Shown: positions 36,014 through 45,700, counted from the first letter of the stretch. The stretch is 64,000 bases of DNA from Sedimentitalea nanhaiensis DSM 24252 (GCF_000473225.1 NZ_KI421509.1:3366868-3430867), one strand, 5' to 3'. Program-made: numbers and translations. The notes: a model not told the origin generated them from the letters alone.

Positions 36014-38935
36014 ATGTGCGCCGACACGACGACCCAGACGCCCGACTATAAATCCACGCTGAACCTGCCGAAAACCGACTTTCCGATGCGCGCGGGCCTG
36101 CCCAAGCGCGAACCCGAGTGGCTGGAACGCTGGGAGCGGATCGGTGTTTACGACCGTCTGCGCGAAAAACAGAACCGCACGCCGTTCACGCTGCATGACG
36201 GGCCGCCCTATGCCAACGGGCATCTGCATATCGGCCACGCGCTGAACAAGACCATCAAGGACATGATCGTACGCAGCCACCAGATGATGGGGTTTGATGC
36301 GCGCTATGTGCCGGGCTGGGACTGTCACGGCCTGCCGATCGAGTGGAAGATCGAGGAACAGTACCGCGCCAAGGGCAAGGATAAGGACGAGGTGCCGATC
36401 AACGATTTCCGCGCCGAATGCCGCAAATTCGCCGAGGGCTGGGTCGAGATCCAGCGCGAGGAGTTCAAGCGTCTGGGCATCACCGGAAACTGGGCCGATC
36501 CGTATCTGACGATGGATTTCCACGCCGAGGCGGTGATCGCCGCCGAGTTCCAGAAATTCCTGATGAACGGCACCCTGTATCAGGGCAGCAAGCCGGTGAT
36601 GTGGAGCCCCGTCGAGCAGACCGCGCTGGCCGAGGCCGAGGTTGAGTATCACGACAAGGAGAGCTTCACCATCTGGGTGAAGTTTGCAGTTTCCGAGGCC
36701 GCGGCAGCCGACCTGAACGGCGCATATGTCGTGATCTGGACCACCACGCCCTGGACCATCCCGTCCAACAAGGGCGTCGTTTATGGTCAGGACTATGACT
36801 ATGGTCTGTATGAGATCACCGGCACGCCGGATGAATCCTGGGCCAATGTCGGCGACCGCTTCATTCTGGCGGACAAGCGGGCCGGGGATGTGATGAGCCG
36901 TGCGCGGCTGGAAGATGGCATGTGGAAACGTGTCAGGGATGTCAGTTCGGATGAATTGGCTGACTTGTCCCTGATGCACCCGTTGGCCGGGGTCGAAGGC
37001 GGCAACGGCGAATGGGATCAGCCGCGCGATTTCCGTGCCGCGCCCTTTGTCACCGACGAGGACGGCACCGGATTCGTGCATTGCGCGCCCAGCCACGGGA
37101 TGGACGAATTCGAGCTGTATCGCGACGCCGGAATGCTGGCCGAGGTGATCACCTATAATGTCGATCCCGATGGCCGTTTCCGCGCCGATTTGCCGCTGTT
37201 TGGCGGCAAGGCGATCCTGAAACCCAACGGCAAGGAAGGCGATGCCAACAAGGCGGTGATCGACAAGCTGGTCGAGGTTGGCGGGCTGCTGGCGCGCGGC
37301 AAGATCAAGCACAGCTATCCGCACAGTTGGCGCTCTAAGGCACCGGTGATCTATCGCAATACGCCGCAGTGGTTCGCGGCCATCGACAAGACGGTGGGCG
37401 ACGGGCTGGACACCTACGGCACCACGATCCGAGAACGGGCGCTGAATTCGATCGATCAGCTGGTGAAATGGACGCCCAAGACCGGGCGCAACCGGCTGTA
37501 TTCGATGATCGAGGCGCGGCCAGACTGGGTGCTGAGCCGCCAACGCGCCTGGGGCGTGCCGCTGACCTGTTTCGTCAAGAAGGGTGCGATGCCCACAGAC
37601 CCCGATTACCTGCTGCGCGACGGGGCGGTGAACGCCCGTATTACCGACGCATTCGAGATCGAGGGTGCGGATGCCTGGTATGCCGAGGGCGCGAAAGAGC
37701 GGTTCATCGGCAATGCCGCCGATCCGGAGGCCTATGAGCAGGTGTTCGACGTGCTGGATGTGTGGTTTGATTCCGGATCGACCCATTCGTTTGTGCTGCG
37801 CGACCGGGCTGACGGAACGGCGGATGGTATCGCGGATGTCTATATGGAGGGCACCGACCAGCATCGGGGCTGGTTCCATTCCTCGATGTTGCAGGCCTGC
37901 GGCACGCTGGGACGCGCCCCTTATCGCAACGTGGTCACGCATGGGTTCACGCTGGATGAAAAAGGCGCGAAAATGTCCAAGTCGCTGGGCAACACCATCG
38001 TGCCGGATACCGTGGTCAAGCAATACGGTGCCGATATCCTGCGCCTGTGGGTGGCCCAGACGGATTATACCAGCGACCAGCGTATCGGCCCCGAAATCCT
38101 GAAAGGGGTTGCCGACAGCTATCGCCGGCTGCGCAACACCATGCGGTTCATGCTGGGCTCGCTAAACGACTTCAGCGACAGTGACCGGATGGATCCCGCC
38201 GAAATGCCCGAACTGGAGCGCTGGGTGTTGCACCGGGTGGCCGAATTGGACGAGGTGGTGCGCAAAGGCTATGGCGCGTTCGATTTCCAGGGCGTGTTTC
38301 AGGCCGTGTTCACCTTTGCCACAGTCGATCTGAGCGCGTTCTATTTCGATATCCGCAAGGACGCGCTGTATTGCGATGGCGACACCGAGCGCCGCCGCGC
38401 GGCACGCACGGTGCTGGATATTTTGTTTCACCGTCTGACCACGTGGCTGGCACCGATCCTGGTGTTCACCATGGAAGAGGTCTGGCTGGAGCGGTTCCCC
38501 GGGGACGACAGTTCGGTTCACCTGACCGATATGCCCGAAACCCCGGCGGAATGGCGGAATGCGGCGTTGGCGGCCAAATGGTCCGAGATCCGCAAGGTGC
38601 GCCGGGTGGTGACCGCCGCGCTTGAGGTGCAGCGCACCGACAAGGTGATCGGTGCCAGCCTTGAGGCCGCGCCGGTGGTGCATGTGCGCGAAGCTGACGT
38701 TCTGGCGGTGCTGAAATCGGTGCCGTTCGATGACATCTGCATCACCTCGGCCATCACCACGACATCCGACCCCAGCCCGGCCGAAGCCTTTCGTCTGCCG
38801 GAAATCGATGGGGTTGGCGTGGTGTTCGAGAAGGCTGAGGGCGAGAAGTGCCAGCGCTGCTGGAAGATCCTGCCGGATGTCGGACGCCACGACCACACCG
38901 GGGTGTGCGACCGATGCGACGCGGCATTGAACTGA
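36014..38935 (+). CDS. ileS: Isoleucyl-tRNA synthetase
   Basis: 973 residues, class Ia. HIGH motif in GPPYANGHLHIGHALNKT, KMSKS motif in KMSKSLGNTIVPD, CP1 editing domain in between (WTTTPWTIPSNKGVVY), and a C-terminal zinc knuckle with paired cysteines (CQRCWKILPD and GVCDRCDAA). The presence of that zinc domain marks the eubacterial, mupirocin-sensitive type rather than the eukaryote-like type; that is an inference from domain layout. ATG at 36014 is preceded by AAAGGACGCCCC. Confidence 0.97.
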   Translation: MCADTTTQTPDYKSTLNLPKTDFPMRAGLPKREPEWLERWERIGVYDRLREKQNRTPFTLHDGPPYANGHLHIGHALNKTIKDMIVRSHQMMGFDARYVPGWDCHGLPIEWKIEEQYRAKGKDKDEVPINDFRAECRKFAEGWVEIQREEFKRLGITGNWADPYLTMDFHAEAVIAAEFQKFLMNGTLYQGSKPVMWSPVEQTALAEAEVEYHDKESFTIWVKFAVSEAAAADLNGAYVVIWTTTPWTIPSNKGVVYGQDYDYGLYEITGTPDESWANVGDRFILADKRAGDVMSRARLEDGMWKRVRDVSSDELADLSLMHPLAGVEGGNGEWDQPRDFRAAPFVTDEDGTGFVHCAPSHGMDEFELYRDAGMLAEVITYNVDPDGRFRADLPLFGGKAILKPNGKEGDANKAVIDKLVEVGGLLARGKIKHSYPHSWRSKAPVIYRNTPQWFAAIDKTVGDGLDTYGTTIRERALNSIDQLVKWTPKTGRNRLYSMIEARPDWVLSRQRAWGVPLTCFVKKGAMPTDPDYLLRDGAVNARITDAFEIEGADAWYAEGAKERFIGNAADPEAYEQVFDVLDVWFDSGSTHSFVLRDRADGTADGIADVYMEGTDQHRGWFHSSMLQACGTLGRAPYRNVVTHGFTLDEKGAKMSKSLGNTIVPDTVVKQYGADILRLWVAQTDYTSDQRIGPEILKGVADSYRRLRNTMRFMLGSLNDFSDSDRMDPAEMPELERWVLHRVAELDEVVRKGYGAFDFQGVFQAVFTFATVDLSAFYFDIRKDALYCDGDTERRRAARTVLDILFHRLTTWLAPILVFTMEEVWLERFPGDDSSVHLTDMPETPAEWRNAALAAKWSEIRKVRRVVTAALEVQRTDKVIGASLEAAPVVHVREADVLAVLKSVPFDDICITSAITTTSDPSPAEAFRLPEIDGVGVVFEKAEGEKCQRCWKILPDVGRHDHTGVCDRCDAALN

Positions 38936-38999
38936 ACCGTCCGGTATCCCGAGACCGGGGTGCAGGGGCCGTGACGTCGGTTGCGGTCCGGTTTCGTAA

Positions 39000-39839
39000 A
39001 TGAGCCTGTTTGTCTTTGTTTCGGTCCTGGTCGCGGCGTTTCTGCATGCTCTGTGGAACGCGCTGATCAAGACCGGGACGTCGAAGATGACCGGCATGCT
39101 GATCCTGACGCTGGTGCAGGGTATCGTCGGTCTGGCGATTGCGCTGACGCGGCCCTGGCCGGGTGCTGACGTCTGGGTCTGGCTGCTGGCATCCGGGCTG
39201 TTTCACTCGGCCTACAAGCTGTTTCTTGCCTATGCCTATGAACAGGGCGACCTGAGCCGGGTCTATCCGATTGCCCGCGGGACCGCGCCGATGATCGTGA
39301 CGGCGGTCAGCGCCCTGGTCTTGGCGGATGTGATCGCGCCAATGGAATACGCCGGGATCTTTGTGCTTGGCGGCGGGATAGCGGTGATGGCGAGGGGTGC
39401 TTTTGCCAACGGCGAATCGCGGCGCCTTGTGCCGCTGGCGCTGGGATCGGCGATGATGACGGCAGGCTATTCGCTGGTCGACGGGTTGGGGGCGCGCGTC
39501 GCCGGAGACGCGGTTTTGTTTGTCGGCTGGATGTTTGCGCTGGACGCGGTGATGTTTACGCCGGTCTGTCTTGCGCTACGCGGCACAGCGGTGGTCTTCC
39601 GGTCCAGACGCCGGGACTGGCTGCTGGGCAGCCTGGCGGCGGTGGCCTCGTATGGGGCCTATGCGATTGCGGTGTGGGCAATGACGCAGGCACCTATTGC
39701 CTTGGTGGCGGCGCTGCGCGAGACATCGATCCTGTTTGCGGTATTGATCGGTTGGCTGGTCCTGGGCGATCGCATGGATCGCGCCAAGGCGCTGGCGGCG
39801 GGTTTGATCGTTCTGGGCATGGTAATGACGCGGCTATAA
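39000..39839 (+). CDS. EamA/DMT-family transporter
   Basis: 279 residues, ten hydrophobic helices in two repeats of five, the drug/metabolite transporter layout. LHALWNALIKTGTSK and YAYEQGDLSRVYPIARGTAP are recognisable repeat-1 motifs, and ALRETSILFAVLIGWLVLGD is the typical repeat-2 end. Substrate unknown; relatives export amino acids or metabolites. It follows ileS by 64 bases and ends at a bidirectional terminator. Confidence 0.88.
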   Translation: MSLFVFVSVLVAAFLHALWNALIKTGTSKMTGMLILTLVQGIVGLAIALTRPWPGADVWVWLLASGLFHSAYKLFLAYAYEQGDLSRVYPIARGTAPMIVTAVSALVLADVIAPMEYAGIFVLGGGIAVMARGAFANGESRRLVPLALGSAMMTAGYSLVDGLGARVAGDAVLFVGWMFALDAVMFTPVCLALRGTAVVFRSRRRDWLLGSLAAVASYGAYAIAVWAMTQAPIALVAALRETSILFAVLIGWLVLGDRMDRAKALAAGLIVLGMVMTRL

Positions 39840-39876
39840 AGCTCGGCGCACCCGGAAACGGCGGGATCAAATAGAA

Positions 39877-39903
39877 AAAGGGCCGACATGTGATCGGCCC
39901 TTT
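39877..39903. terminator. Bidirectional intrinsic terminator
   Basis: AAAGGGCCGA (39877–39886), loop CATGTGA, TCGGCCCTTT (39894–39903): a perfect 10-bp stem with A-run on one side and T-run on the other, placed between the convergent EamA gene and the VPLPA-CTERM gene. Confidence 0.85.
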
Positions 39904-39927
39904 GGAAATCTGTCTCAGATCGGTGGA

Positions 39928-40590
39928 TCAGGCCGCTTTCTTACGACGGCGCAGGGCCGCGACAGCCCCCATGCCGGTGATCAGCAGCAGACCGCCCGCG
40001 GGCAGCGGAACCGGAGTCGGTGTTGGCAGATTGTCGCCTGTTACCTTCAGCACCGAGGGGTCGTTGTTGGTCGCGGCGTAGATCAGTCGCCATTGGCCGC
40101 CGTCAAACCCGTTTGCAATCGTGTCGATGACCGTGGTCGGCTGGGCCGACGTGGCATAGGCGATGCCATCGTCAAAAGCGGTGATGCCATCGTCATGGCG
40201 GATGATGGAATCAAAGCTCGAGGCAAAAGTTGCGGTGATATCAAAGAAGGTGGTTGTTGCCGTACCGTTGCCGATATCGGATTTGCTCAACTGCAATGCG
40301 GCGACGGCGTTGGTCAAACCGCTAACCGCACCGTTGACGCCGGATCCGAGCCAATCGCCGATGGTTGTCGCGTTGCCGTTGAACGTTCCAAAATCGATGT
40401 CGCCGGAATAGGTGACGTTCTGCAGAAAGGTGCTGGCGGCGATGTTTCCCGTGGTCGCTTCGGACTGTGCGGAATTCGCGTCGGTCCTCTGGTATATGTC
40501 GAAAGAGAATGTTCCGTTCAACGTTGCCGCGCCAGCAGACCCTACTATGGAAAAAGCCGCCATGGCCGATGCAATTAATACAGTTTTCAT
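39928..40590 (-). CDS. VPLPA-CTERM sorting-domain secreted protein
   Basis: 220 residues. An N-terminal signal peptide (MKTVLIASAMAAFSIVGSAG, cut near AGAATLNG) and a C-terminal sorting signal VPLPAGGLLLITGMGAVAAL ending RRRKKAA: short motif, membrane helix, basic tail. This is the Rhodobacterales version of PEP-CTERM, processed by an exosortase. The middle is Thr/Ser/Asn-rich and β-like (FSFDIYQRT, TFFDITATFASS), without known enzyme motif. Start at 40590 rather than 40620 to place the signal peptide first. The 287-base upstream region contains two CGTTAAC elements (40637, 40777) and no gene. Confidence 0.87.
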   Translation of the reverse strand: MKTVLIASAMAAFSIVGSAGAATLNGTFSFDIYQRTDANSAQSEATTGNIAASTFLQNVTYSGDIDFGTFNGNATTIGDWLGSGVNGAVSGLTNAVAALQLSKSDIGNGTATTTFFDITATFASSFDSIIRHDDGITAFDDGIAYATSAQPTTVIDTIANGFDGGQWRLIYAATNNDPSVLKVTGDNLPTPTPVPLPAGGLLLITGMGAVAALRRRKKAA

Positions 40591-40877
40591 GATAACCCCA
40601 ATTCCGCTGGTAAAATCCAAGTTTAGTATCGCATTACGTTAACCTATTTTCGAAAAATCGACAATGAATCCGCAGCCGGTTTCGATGTTTTGGCCCAGTA
40701 TACGTGCAAATCCCGAAATCTGTGGCGGCTGCTCTCTCGTGACAGTTGAGATGGCGCATATGTTAATCCCGCTTAACGTTAACGGCCGGTGGCACCGGTG
40801 ATTGCCTGGATGATTCGCAAGTGCAGACAGGCCTGCGAGGGCTGGTCCATTGCTGGCCGTCCTGCGATACTGACCCC

Positions 40878-41330
40878 ATGCCCAAGCTGACCGTAGACAC
40901 CCCGACCGGCCCGGTAACCCTGAACGAAAAAGATGGTGCGATCACGCGGGTGGAATGGGGCGGGCAGGGTGCCGATCATAGCCTGGTTCTGGATCGGGCC
41001 GCGGTGCAGATGATCGCGTATTTTGCAGACCCCGAATTCCGGTTCGATCTGCCCCTTCGGATTGAAGGTTCGGAGTTTCAGCGGGCCGTCTGCGATCTCA
41101 TGCGGGCGATACCGCCGGGCGAGACACGTACTTATGGCGCGATTGCCCGCGATCTTGGAAGTCCTGCCCAAGCGGTCGGGCAGGCCTGTGGCGGCAATCC
41201 GATCCCCATCATCATCCCATGCCACCGCGTCCTGGGTGCCAATGGGCTCGGGGGATTTTCCGGTGCCGGTGGTGTGGAAACCAAGGTGGCGCTGTTGCGT
41301 CACGAACGGGCGGCGGGTTTGCTGATCTGA
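40878..41330 (+). CDS. ogt: Methylated-DNA–protein-cysteine methyltransferase
   Basis: 150 residues. The acceptor Cys lies in IPIIIPCHRVLGANGLGGFS and the helix-turn-helix recognition part reads TRTYGAIARDLGSPAQAVGQ. It removes the methyl group of O6-methylguanine by a suicide transfer to the Cys. The N-terminal domain is short, so it is the Ogt-type protein without the Ada regulatory half. ATG 40878 chosen as MPKLTVDTPTGPV is the family start. Confidence 0.93.
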   Translation: MPKLTVDTPTGPVTLNEKDGAITRVEWGGQGADHSLVLDRAAVQMIAYFADPEFRFDLPLRIEGSEFQRAVCDLMRAIPPGETRTYGAIARDLGSPAQAVGQACGGNPIPIIIPCHRVLGANGLGGFSGAGGVETKVALLRHERAAGLLI

Positions 41331-41358
41331 GCCGCAGTTTGCGATTGCATCCTGCGGC
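41331..41358 (+). terminator. Hairpin directly after ogt
   Basis: GCCGCAG (41331–41337) and CTGCGGC (41352–41358) form a 7-bp stem with a 14-base loop starting right at the ogt stop. No U-run follows, and the next gene begins at 41398, so read-through is possible. Confidence 0.35.
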
Positions 41359-41397
41359 CCCGCACCCCACTTTGGTCGGAACAAGAGGAGACAACCG

Positions 41398-41865
41398 GTG
41401 AGCAAAACCCAGGATCGCGCCGCCCGCAAACAGGCGGTACATGACAAGCTGATGTCGCTGGAAGCGGCCGAGTTGGCAACGGCCAAAGCGCATTACGAGA
41501 GTTTTCTTAAGGAAGCGCAACTGGACCGGCGCGAGGCGCATGACAAGGACGATATCGCCGATGCGCGTGAAAACGCCGATCTGGCTGCGGCCTTCGATCA
41601 TCCGGTCCAGGCGCATCATGCCAAGATCGACGCCATCGAAAACACTGATTTCTCGTTGACCGACACGGTACGGCCCGGTGCGGTGGTGTCGTTCAACAAT
41701 CGGCACTTTGTCGTCGTCGTATCGACGGCGAGGTTCGATTGCGATGGCATTACCTATATGGGGATTTCGACGCAAAGCCCGATCTACAAGGCTATCGACG
41801 GGTTGCAGGCGGGCGATGCCTTTTCCTTTAACGGGCGTGAAATGACCCTGGACGAGGTGCTCTGA
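41398..41865 (+). CDS. GreA/GreB-like transcription factor homologue
   Basis: 155 residues from a GTG after AGAGGAG. The C-terminal half, TVRPGAVVSFNNRHFVVVVS and GISTQSPIYKAIDGLQAGDA then FSFNGREMTLDEVL, matches the FKBP-like C-terminal domain of Gre factors (S-P-l-y-k-a-l-x-G-x-x-x-G-D). The N-terminal half is helical and charged, consistent with the coiled coil; DKDDIADARENADLAAAFDH would be the acidic tip-bearing loop. Gre factors stimulate RNA-cleavage by backtracked RNA polymerase; whether this paralogue does so, or acts like the Rnk/DksA-type competitors, is open. Confidence 0.75.
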   Translation: MSKTQDRAARKQAVHDKLMSLEAAELATAKAHYESFLKEAQLDRREAHDKDDIADARENADLAAAFDHPVQAHHAKIDAIENTDFSLTDTVRPGAVVSFNNRHFVVVVSTARFDCDGITYMGISTQSPIYKAIDGLQAGDAFSFNGREMTLDEVL

Positions 41866-41877
41866 ACCACGGTCGGG

Positions 41878-42939
41878 TCAGGCCATCGCTGCGCGCGCGG
41901 GCTGGTCGATCAGGTAGTCGGTGGCCATCGCGCCGATCCACATGAATACCAGCGCGCACCATGCGGTGCCGACAAAGATCGACCCGCCGGTGACCCCCGC
42001 ACCGATGGCGCAGCCCCCTGCAAGCATGCCGCCAAAGCCCATCAGAACGGCACCGATCATCGCCTTGCGCATGGTAACCGGGCCGTCGAACGCCTGAAGT
42101 TTCATTTCACCGGCCAGTCCGGCGGCGATCATTGCCCCCAGGAACACGCCCGGCACCAGGCCGATGTCGAATTCCAGCACCGAATTGCGATCCAGGAAAA
42201 ACATCAGCGTATGGGCAGAGGGTCCGGTGAAGGTCGCGCTTTCGATCTGTACCGGATCAAAGGCCACCTGGCTGAGCGCATAGGTCAGAACCCACCCCAT
42301 GGCCACGGCAAAGCCGACGCCCGAGGCAAAGATCAGACGGGCAATGCCAATCCGGTTGCGGTAAGACAGGACAAGCGCCAGCACCGCGATTGCCAGTCCC
42401 AGCCCCAGCCCGGCCACCTGGGGCAGACCCAGCGCGGCCAGCAGATCCATGTTACGCCCGCCCGAGGTGATCCATAATGCAGCGAGCCGGTCGCGCAGAG
42501 GCGACAGGATCCCGGACAGACTCATCTGCGCGACCACGGCAAAGATAAGCCCGGACACCACCGAACGCAGGTTGCCGGTGGCCGCCAGAACCAGCAGCCG
42601 TCCCGAGCAGCCGCGCGCCAGAACCATACCGGCACCGAACATCAACCCGCCAAGAATTGCACCCGACCAACTGCCCGGGACCGCCATCATGCGGGCGTCC
42701 GCACCGTCCATCAGACCCAGCAACTGGGCGCTTTGCACCCAGACCAGAGCCGTCGAAAAGGTCAGGAGCCAGACCGCGACCTTGTCGCCCATCTGACCCC
42801 GGGAAAACTCGACCGTAGCCGCGCGCAGGCAGAACCGTGAACGTTGCGCTGCGATTCCGAACGCCGTTCCGGTCAGCAGGCCGAACAGGGCTGCGGTGGG
42901 GGCTTCGCCGATGCGGTCGATCAGGGTGACAAGATCCAT
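41878..42939 (-). CDS. YeeE/YedE (TsuA-like) sulfur-compound transporter
   Basis: 353 residues, about ten membrane helices. Conserved cysteine motifs of the family are present: SRFCLRAA, ARGCSGRLLVLAATGNLRS and LAGGCAIGAGVTGGS. TsuA members take up thiosulfate; others move sulfide-type sulfur species. In Roseobacters such genes often sit near sox genes; none is here. AGGGGG-less start with GGAGCC before ATG 42939. Divergent from the MFS gene across 127 bases. Confidence 0.9.
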   Translation of the reverse strand: MDLVTLIDRIGEAPTAALFGLLTGTAFGIAAQRSRFCLRAATVEFSRGQMGDKVAVWLLTFSTALVWVQSAQLLGLMDGADARMMAVPGSWSGAILGGLMFGAGMVLARGCSGRLLVLAATGNLRSVVSGLIFAVVAQMSLSGILSPLRDRLAALWITSGGRNMDLLAALGLPQVAGLGLGLAIAVLALVLSYRNRIGIARLIFASGVGFAVAMGWVLTYALSQVAFDPVQIESATFTGPSAHTLMFFLDRNSVLEFDIGLVPGVFLGAMIAAGLAGEMKLQAFDGPVTMRKAMIGAVLMGFGGMLAGGCAIGAGVTGGSIFVGTAWCALVFMWIGAMATDYLIDQPARAAMA

Positions 42940-43066
42940 TCAGGGCTCCGATCCGAAAATCAGCGCCAAGGTATTCGGTCCCGTGAATGCGTGCTTTGAT
43001 GCAGATCAGATGTGCATTCTGTGGTTTTGTCTCGCCAAGTTCGCCCGACAGGCGTATGTGGTTCAC

Positions 43067-44299
43067 ATGACAAACATTGTGCCCATATCGGATGCCATGG
43101 AAATGCCGGTCTGGCGCAGGCCTGTGACGCTGTTGTTCGTGATGGCAATGTCGATGCCGGTGGCGTTCTACGCCTGGTATGCGCTGCTGAACAACTTTGT
43201 CATCGAGGTGGCGGGGTTTGACGGCGCTGACATCGGGCTGTTGCACACGGTGCGCGAAATTCCCGGCTTTCTGGCCGTGGGTGTCATTGCCATCATCATC
43301 TTTGTACGCGAACAGGTGCTGGGGCTGGTGTCGCTGGCCATGCTGGGGGTCGCGACCGCGTTCACCGCCTGGTTCCCCAGCCTCGGCGGGCTGTTGTTTC
43401 TGACCCTGCTCAGCTCGATCGGATTTCATTATTATGAAACCGTGAACCAGTCGCTGCAATTGCAATGGCTGCCACAGGACCGTGCGCCGCAAATGCTGGG
43501 CTGGATCATGGGTGCGAGTTCGGCCATGACGCTGGTGGTTTTTGTATTGATCGTGCTGATGTGGGAACCGCTGGGGCTGACCTATAACCTGGTGTTCATG
43601 ACGGCGGGCGGCTTTACCCTTGTCATGGCGGTGGTGTGTCTGTTCGCCTATCCGCAATTTGAGGCCCCGCATCCGCAGATCAAGAAGATGATTCTGCGTA
43701 AACGCTATTGGCTGTATTATGCGCTGCAATTCATGTCGGGCGCGCGGCGGCAGATTTTCATGGTGTTTGCCGGGTTCATGATGGTCGAGAAATTCGGCTT
43801 TGAGGTGCATGAACTGACCGGGCTGTATCTGATCAATCTGGTGGTCAACATGCTGGCAGCCCCGTTTCTGGGCCGGGCGGTGGGCTATTTCGGTGAACGC
43901 CGGGCCCTGATCTGCGAATACATCGGGCTTGCGATCGTGTTTGCGGCCTATGGCGGCATCTATTGGTTCGGCTGGGGCGTCTTTCTGGCGGCGACGCTGT
44001 ATGTGATCGATCATATCCTGTTCGGTTTTGCGCTGGCGCTGAAGACCTATTTCCAAAAGATTGCGGATCCTGGCGACATTGCCCCGACGGCGGCGGTGGC
44101 CTTTACCATCAATCACATCGCGGCGGTGTTTCTGCCGGTGCTGCTGGGGCTGTTGTGGGTGGTGTCACCGGCGGCGGTGTTCGCGCTGGCGGCCTGCATG
44201 GCGCTGATTTCGTTGTCGCTGGCGATGCTGATCCCGCGCCATCCTGAACCGGGGTATGAAACCGTCTTTGCCCGCGGATTGCCCGCCCCGGCAGAGTAG
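43067..44299 (+). CDS. MFS transporter
   Basis: 410 residues with about eleven or twelve membrane helices; central loop FEAPHPQIKKMILRKRYWLY separates two six-helix halves. NNFVIEVAGFDGADIGLLHT is the usual outward N-domain motif. I do not recognise the substrate. ATG 43067 chosen because it follows the first in-frame region lacking charged residues; MEM at 43097 is an alternative. Followed after six bases by the MATE gene, so the two exporters and prmA probably form one transcript. Confidence 0.8.
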   Translation: MTNIVPISDAMEMPVWRRPVTLLFVMAMSMPVAFYAWYALLNNFVIEVAGFDGADIGLLHTVREIPGFLAVGVIAIIIFVREQVLGLVSLAMLGVATAFTAWFPSLGGLLFLTLLSSIGFHYYETVNQSLQLQWLPQDRAPQMLGWIMGASSAMTLVVFVLIVLMWEPLGLTYNLVFMTAGGFTLVMAVVCLFAYPQFEAPHPQIKKMILRKRYWLYYALQFMSGARRQIFMVFAGFMMVEKFGFEVHELTGLYLINLVVNMLAAPFLGRAVGYFGERRALICEYIGLAIVFAAYGGIYWFGWGVFLAATLYVIDHILFGFALALKTYFQKIADPGDIAPTAAVAFTINHIAAVFLPVLLGLLWVVSPAAVFALAACMALISLSLAMLIPRHPEPGYETVFARGLPAPAE

Positions 44300-44305
44300 A
44301 CCGGC

Positions 44306-45700
44306 ATGAGCCAGCGCGGCCGCTTTTTGACCGGCTCGACCATGGGACACGTGGTGCGCATGACGATGACAGGGGCGATGGGCATTACCTTTGTCTTTGT
44401 GGTCGATGCCGCCAACCTGTTCTGGGTTTCGCAACTGGGTGATCCGCAGCTGATGGCGGCGGTCGGGTTTGCCTTTGCGGTTCAGTTCTTCTCGGTTTCG
44501 TCCGGAATCGGTCTGATGATTGCCAGTACCGCGCTGGTTTCCCGCGCCATCGGAGCGGGCGACCGGGGTCTGGCGCGGCGACAGGCGGGCAGTGCCGTTG
44601 TCATGGCGGCCGTTGTACAAAGCTGTATCGCGTTGCTGCTGGTAACGTTCCGGCACGAGGTGCTGGCAATGGCCGGAGCCACGGGTGAGACTGCGGCGCT
44701 GGCCGCGCGCTATCTGTTGATCTCGCTGCCTTCGCTGGGCCTCATGGCGGTGGGGATGATCGCCAATGGCACCTTGCGGGCCGAGGGCGACGGGCGGCGT
44801 TCGATGTTCGTCACACTGTTTTCCGGCGCGGTGGCGATGATTGTGGATCCGGTCATGATCTACGGTCTGGGCTGGGGGCTGGATGGTGCCGCGATCGGCC
44901 TGGTGCTGTTTCGATGCGTCATGCTGTCCGTCGCGCTGCGGTTTGCCATCGGCACGCATGACTTGATCGCGCGCCCGCGTCTGGTCGATATTCGCGCCAG
45001 TTTTGCGCCCTATTTCGCCATTTCCTTGCCTGCGATCCTGACCCAGCTGGCAACGCCGGTCGGAAATTACATGCTGACCGGGGTGATGTCGCAGTTCGGC
45101 GATGACGCGATGGCGGGCTGGGCCGTGGTCGGGCGGCTGCTGGTGGTTGCCTTTGGCGGCGTCTTTTCGTTGGCGGGGGCGATCGGCGGAATTTTTGGGC
45201 AGAATTTCGGGGCCTGCGAACATCGACGTGTGATGCAGACCTATCGCGATGCGCTGTTGTTCGGATTGCTGTATGTGCTGGCGACCTGGGCGCTGCTGGC
45301 GCTGCTTGGCGGGACGGTGGCGCGCGCCTTTGGGCTGACGGCACAGGGCGTGGATGTGGTTTTGTCCTTTACCAATCTCGCTGCTGGCGGGTTTCTGTTT
45401 ACGGTCGGCCTGTATGTTGCCAATTCGGCGTTCAATGCGCTGGGACGTCCGATCCGGGCGACCCTGCTGAACTGGCTGCGCGAGGCCGGACTGACCTTGC
45501 CGTTCGGGATGGTCTTTGCCGGGTGGTTCGGGGCACAGGGTGTGGTTTATGCCCAGGCCGCGACCGGCGTGGTGATCGGGTTGGGCGCGGCGGCCTGGGG
45601 CTGGCGTTATGTTGTCGGGCTTGGCCGGGACATGCGTCCGCCGCTTGACCTTGAGCCGCCGCGCCCCTACGCCCATGCGGACCGCTTCAGGAGACGATGA
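44306..45700 (+). CDS. MATE family efflux transporter
   Basis: 464 residues, twelve helices in two bundles. DAANLFWVSQLGDPQLMAAV and GIGLMIASTALVSRAIGAGD are the repeat-1 motifs; GGIFGQNFGACEHRRVMQT is the matching repeat-2 Q-N-x-GA motif. MATE proteins export cationic drugs or organic compounds using Na+ or H+. Its stop overlaps the prmA start by four bases. Confidence 0.93.
   Translation: MSQRGRFLTGSTMGHVVRMTMTGAMGITFVFVVDAANLFWVSQLGDPQLMAAVGFAFAVQFFSVSSGIGLMIASTALVSRAIGAGDRGLARRQAGSAVVMAAVVQSCIALLLVTFRHEVLAMAGATGETAALAARYLLISLPSLGLMAVGMIANGTLRAEGDGRRSMFVTLFSGAVAMIVDPVMIYGLGWGLDGAAIGLVLFRCVMLSVALRFAIGTHDLIARPRLVDIRASFAPYFAISLPAILTQLATPVGNYMLTGVMSQFGDDAMAGWAVVGRLLVVAFGGVFSLAGAIGGIFGQNFGACEHRRVMQTYRDALLFGLLYVLATWALLALLGGTVARAFGLTAQGVDVVLSFTNLAAGGFLFTVGLYVANSAFNALGRPIRATLLNWLREAGLTLPFGMVFAGWFGAQGVVYAQAATGVVIGLGAAAWGWRYVVGLGRDMRPPLDLEPPRPYAHADRFRRR

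Noticed and set aside
35930-38023. A minus-strand 697-codon frame opposite ileS
   Set aside because: Shadow of ileS; no ribosome site and no family features.
42452-44116. A minus-strand 554-codon frame covering the yeeE start and the MFS gene
   Set aside because: Crosses the divergent promoter region and has polar, repetitive composition unlike a real protein.
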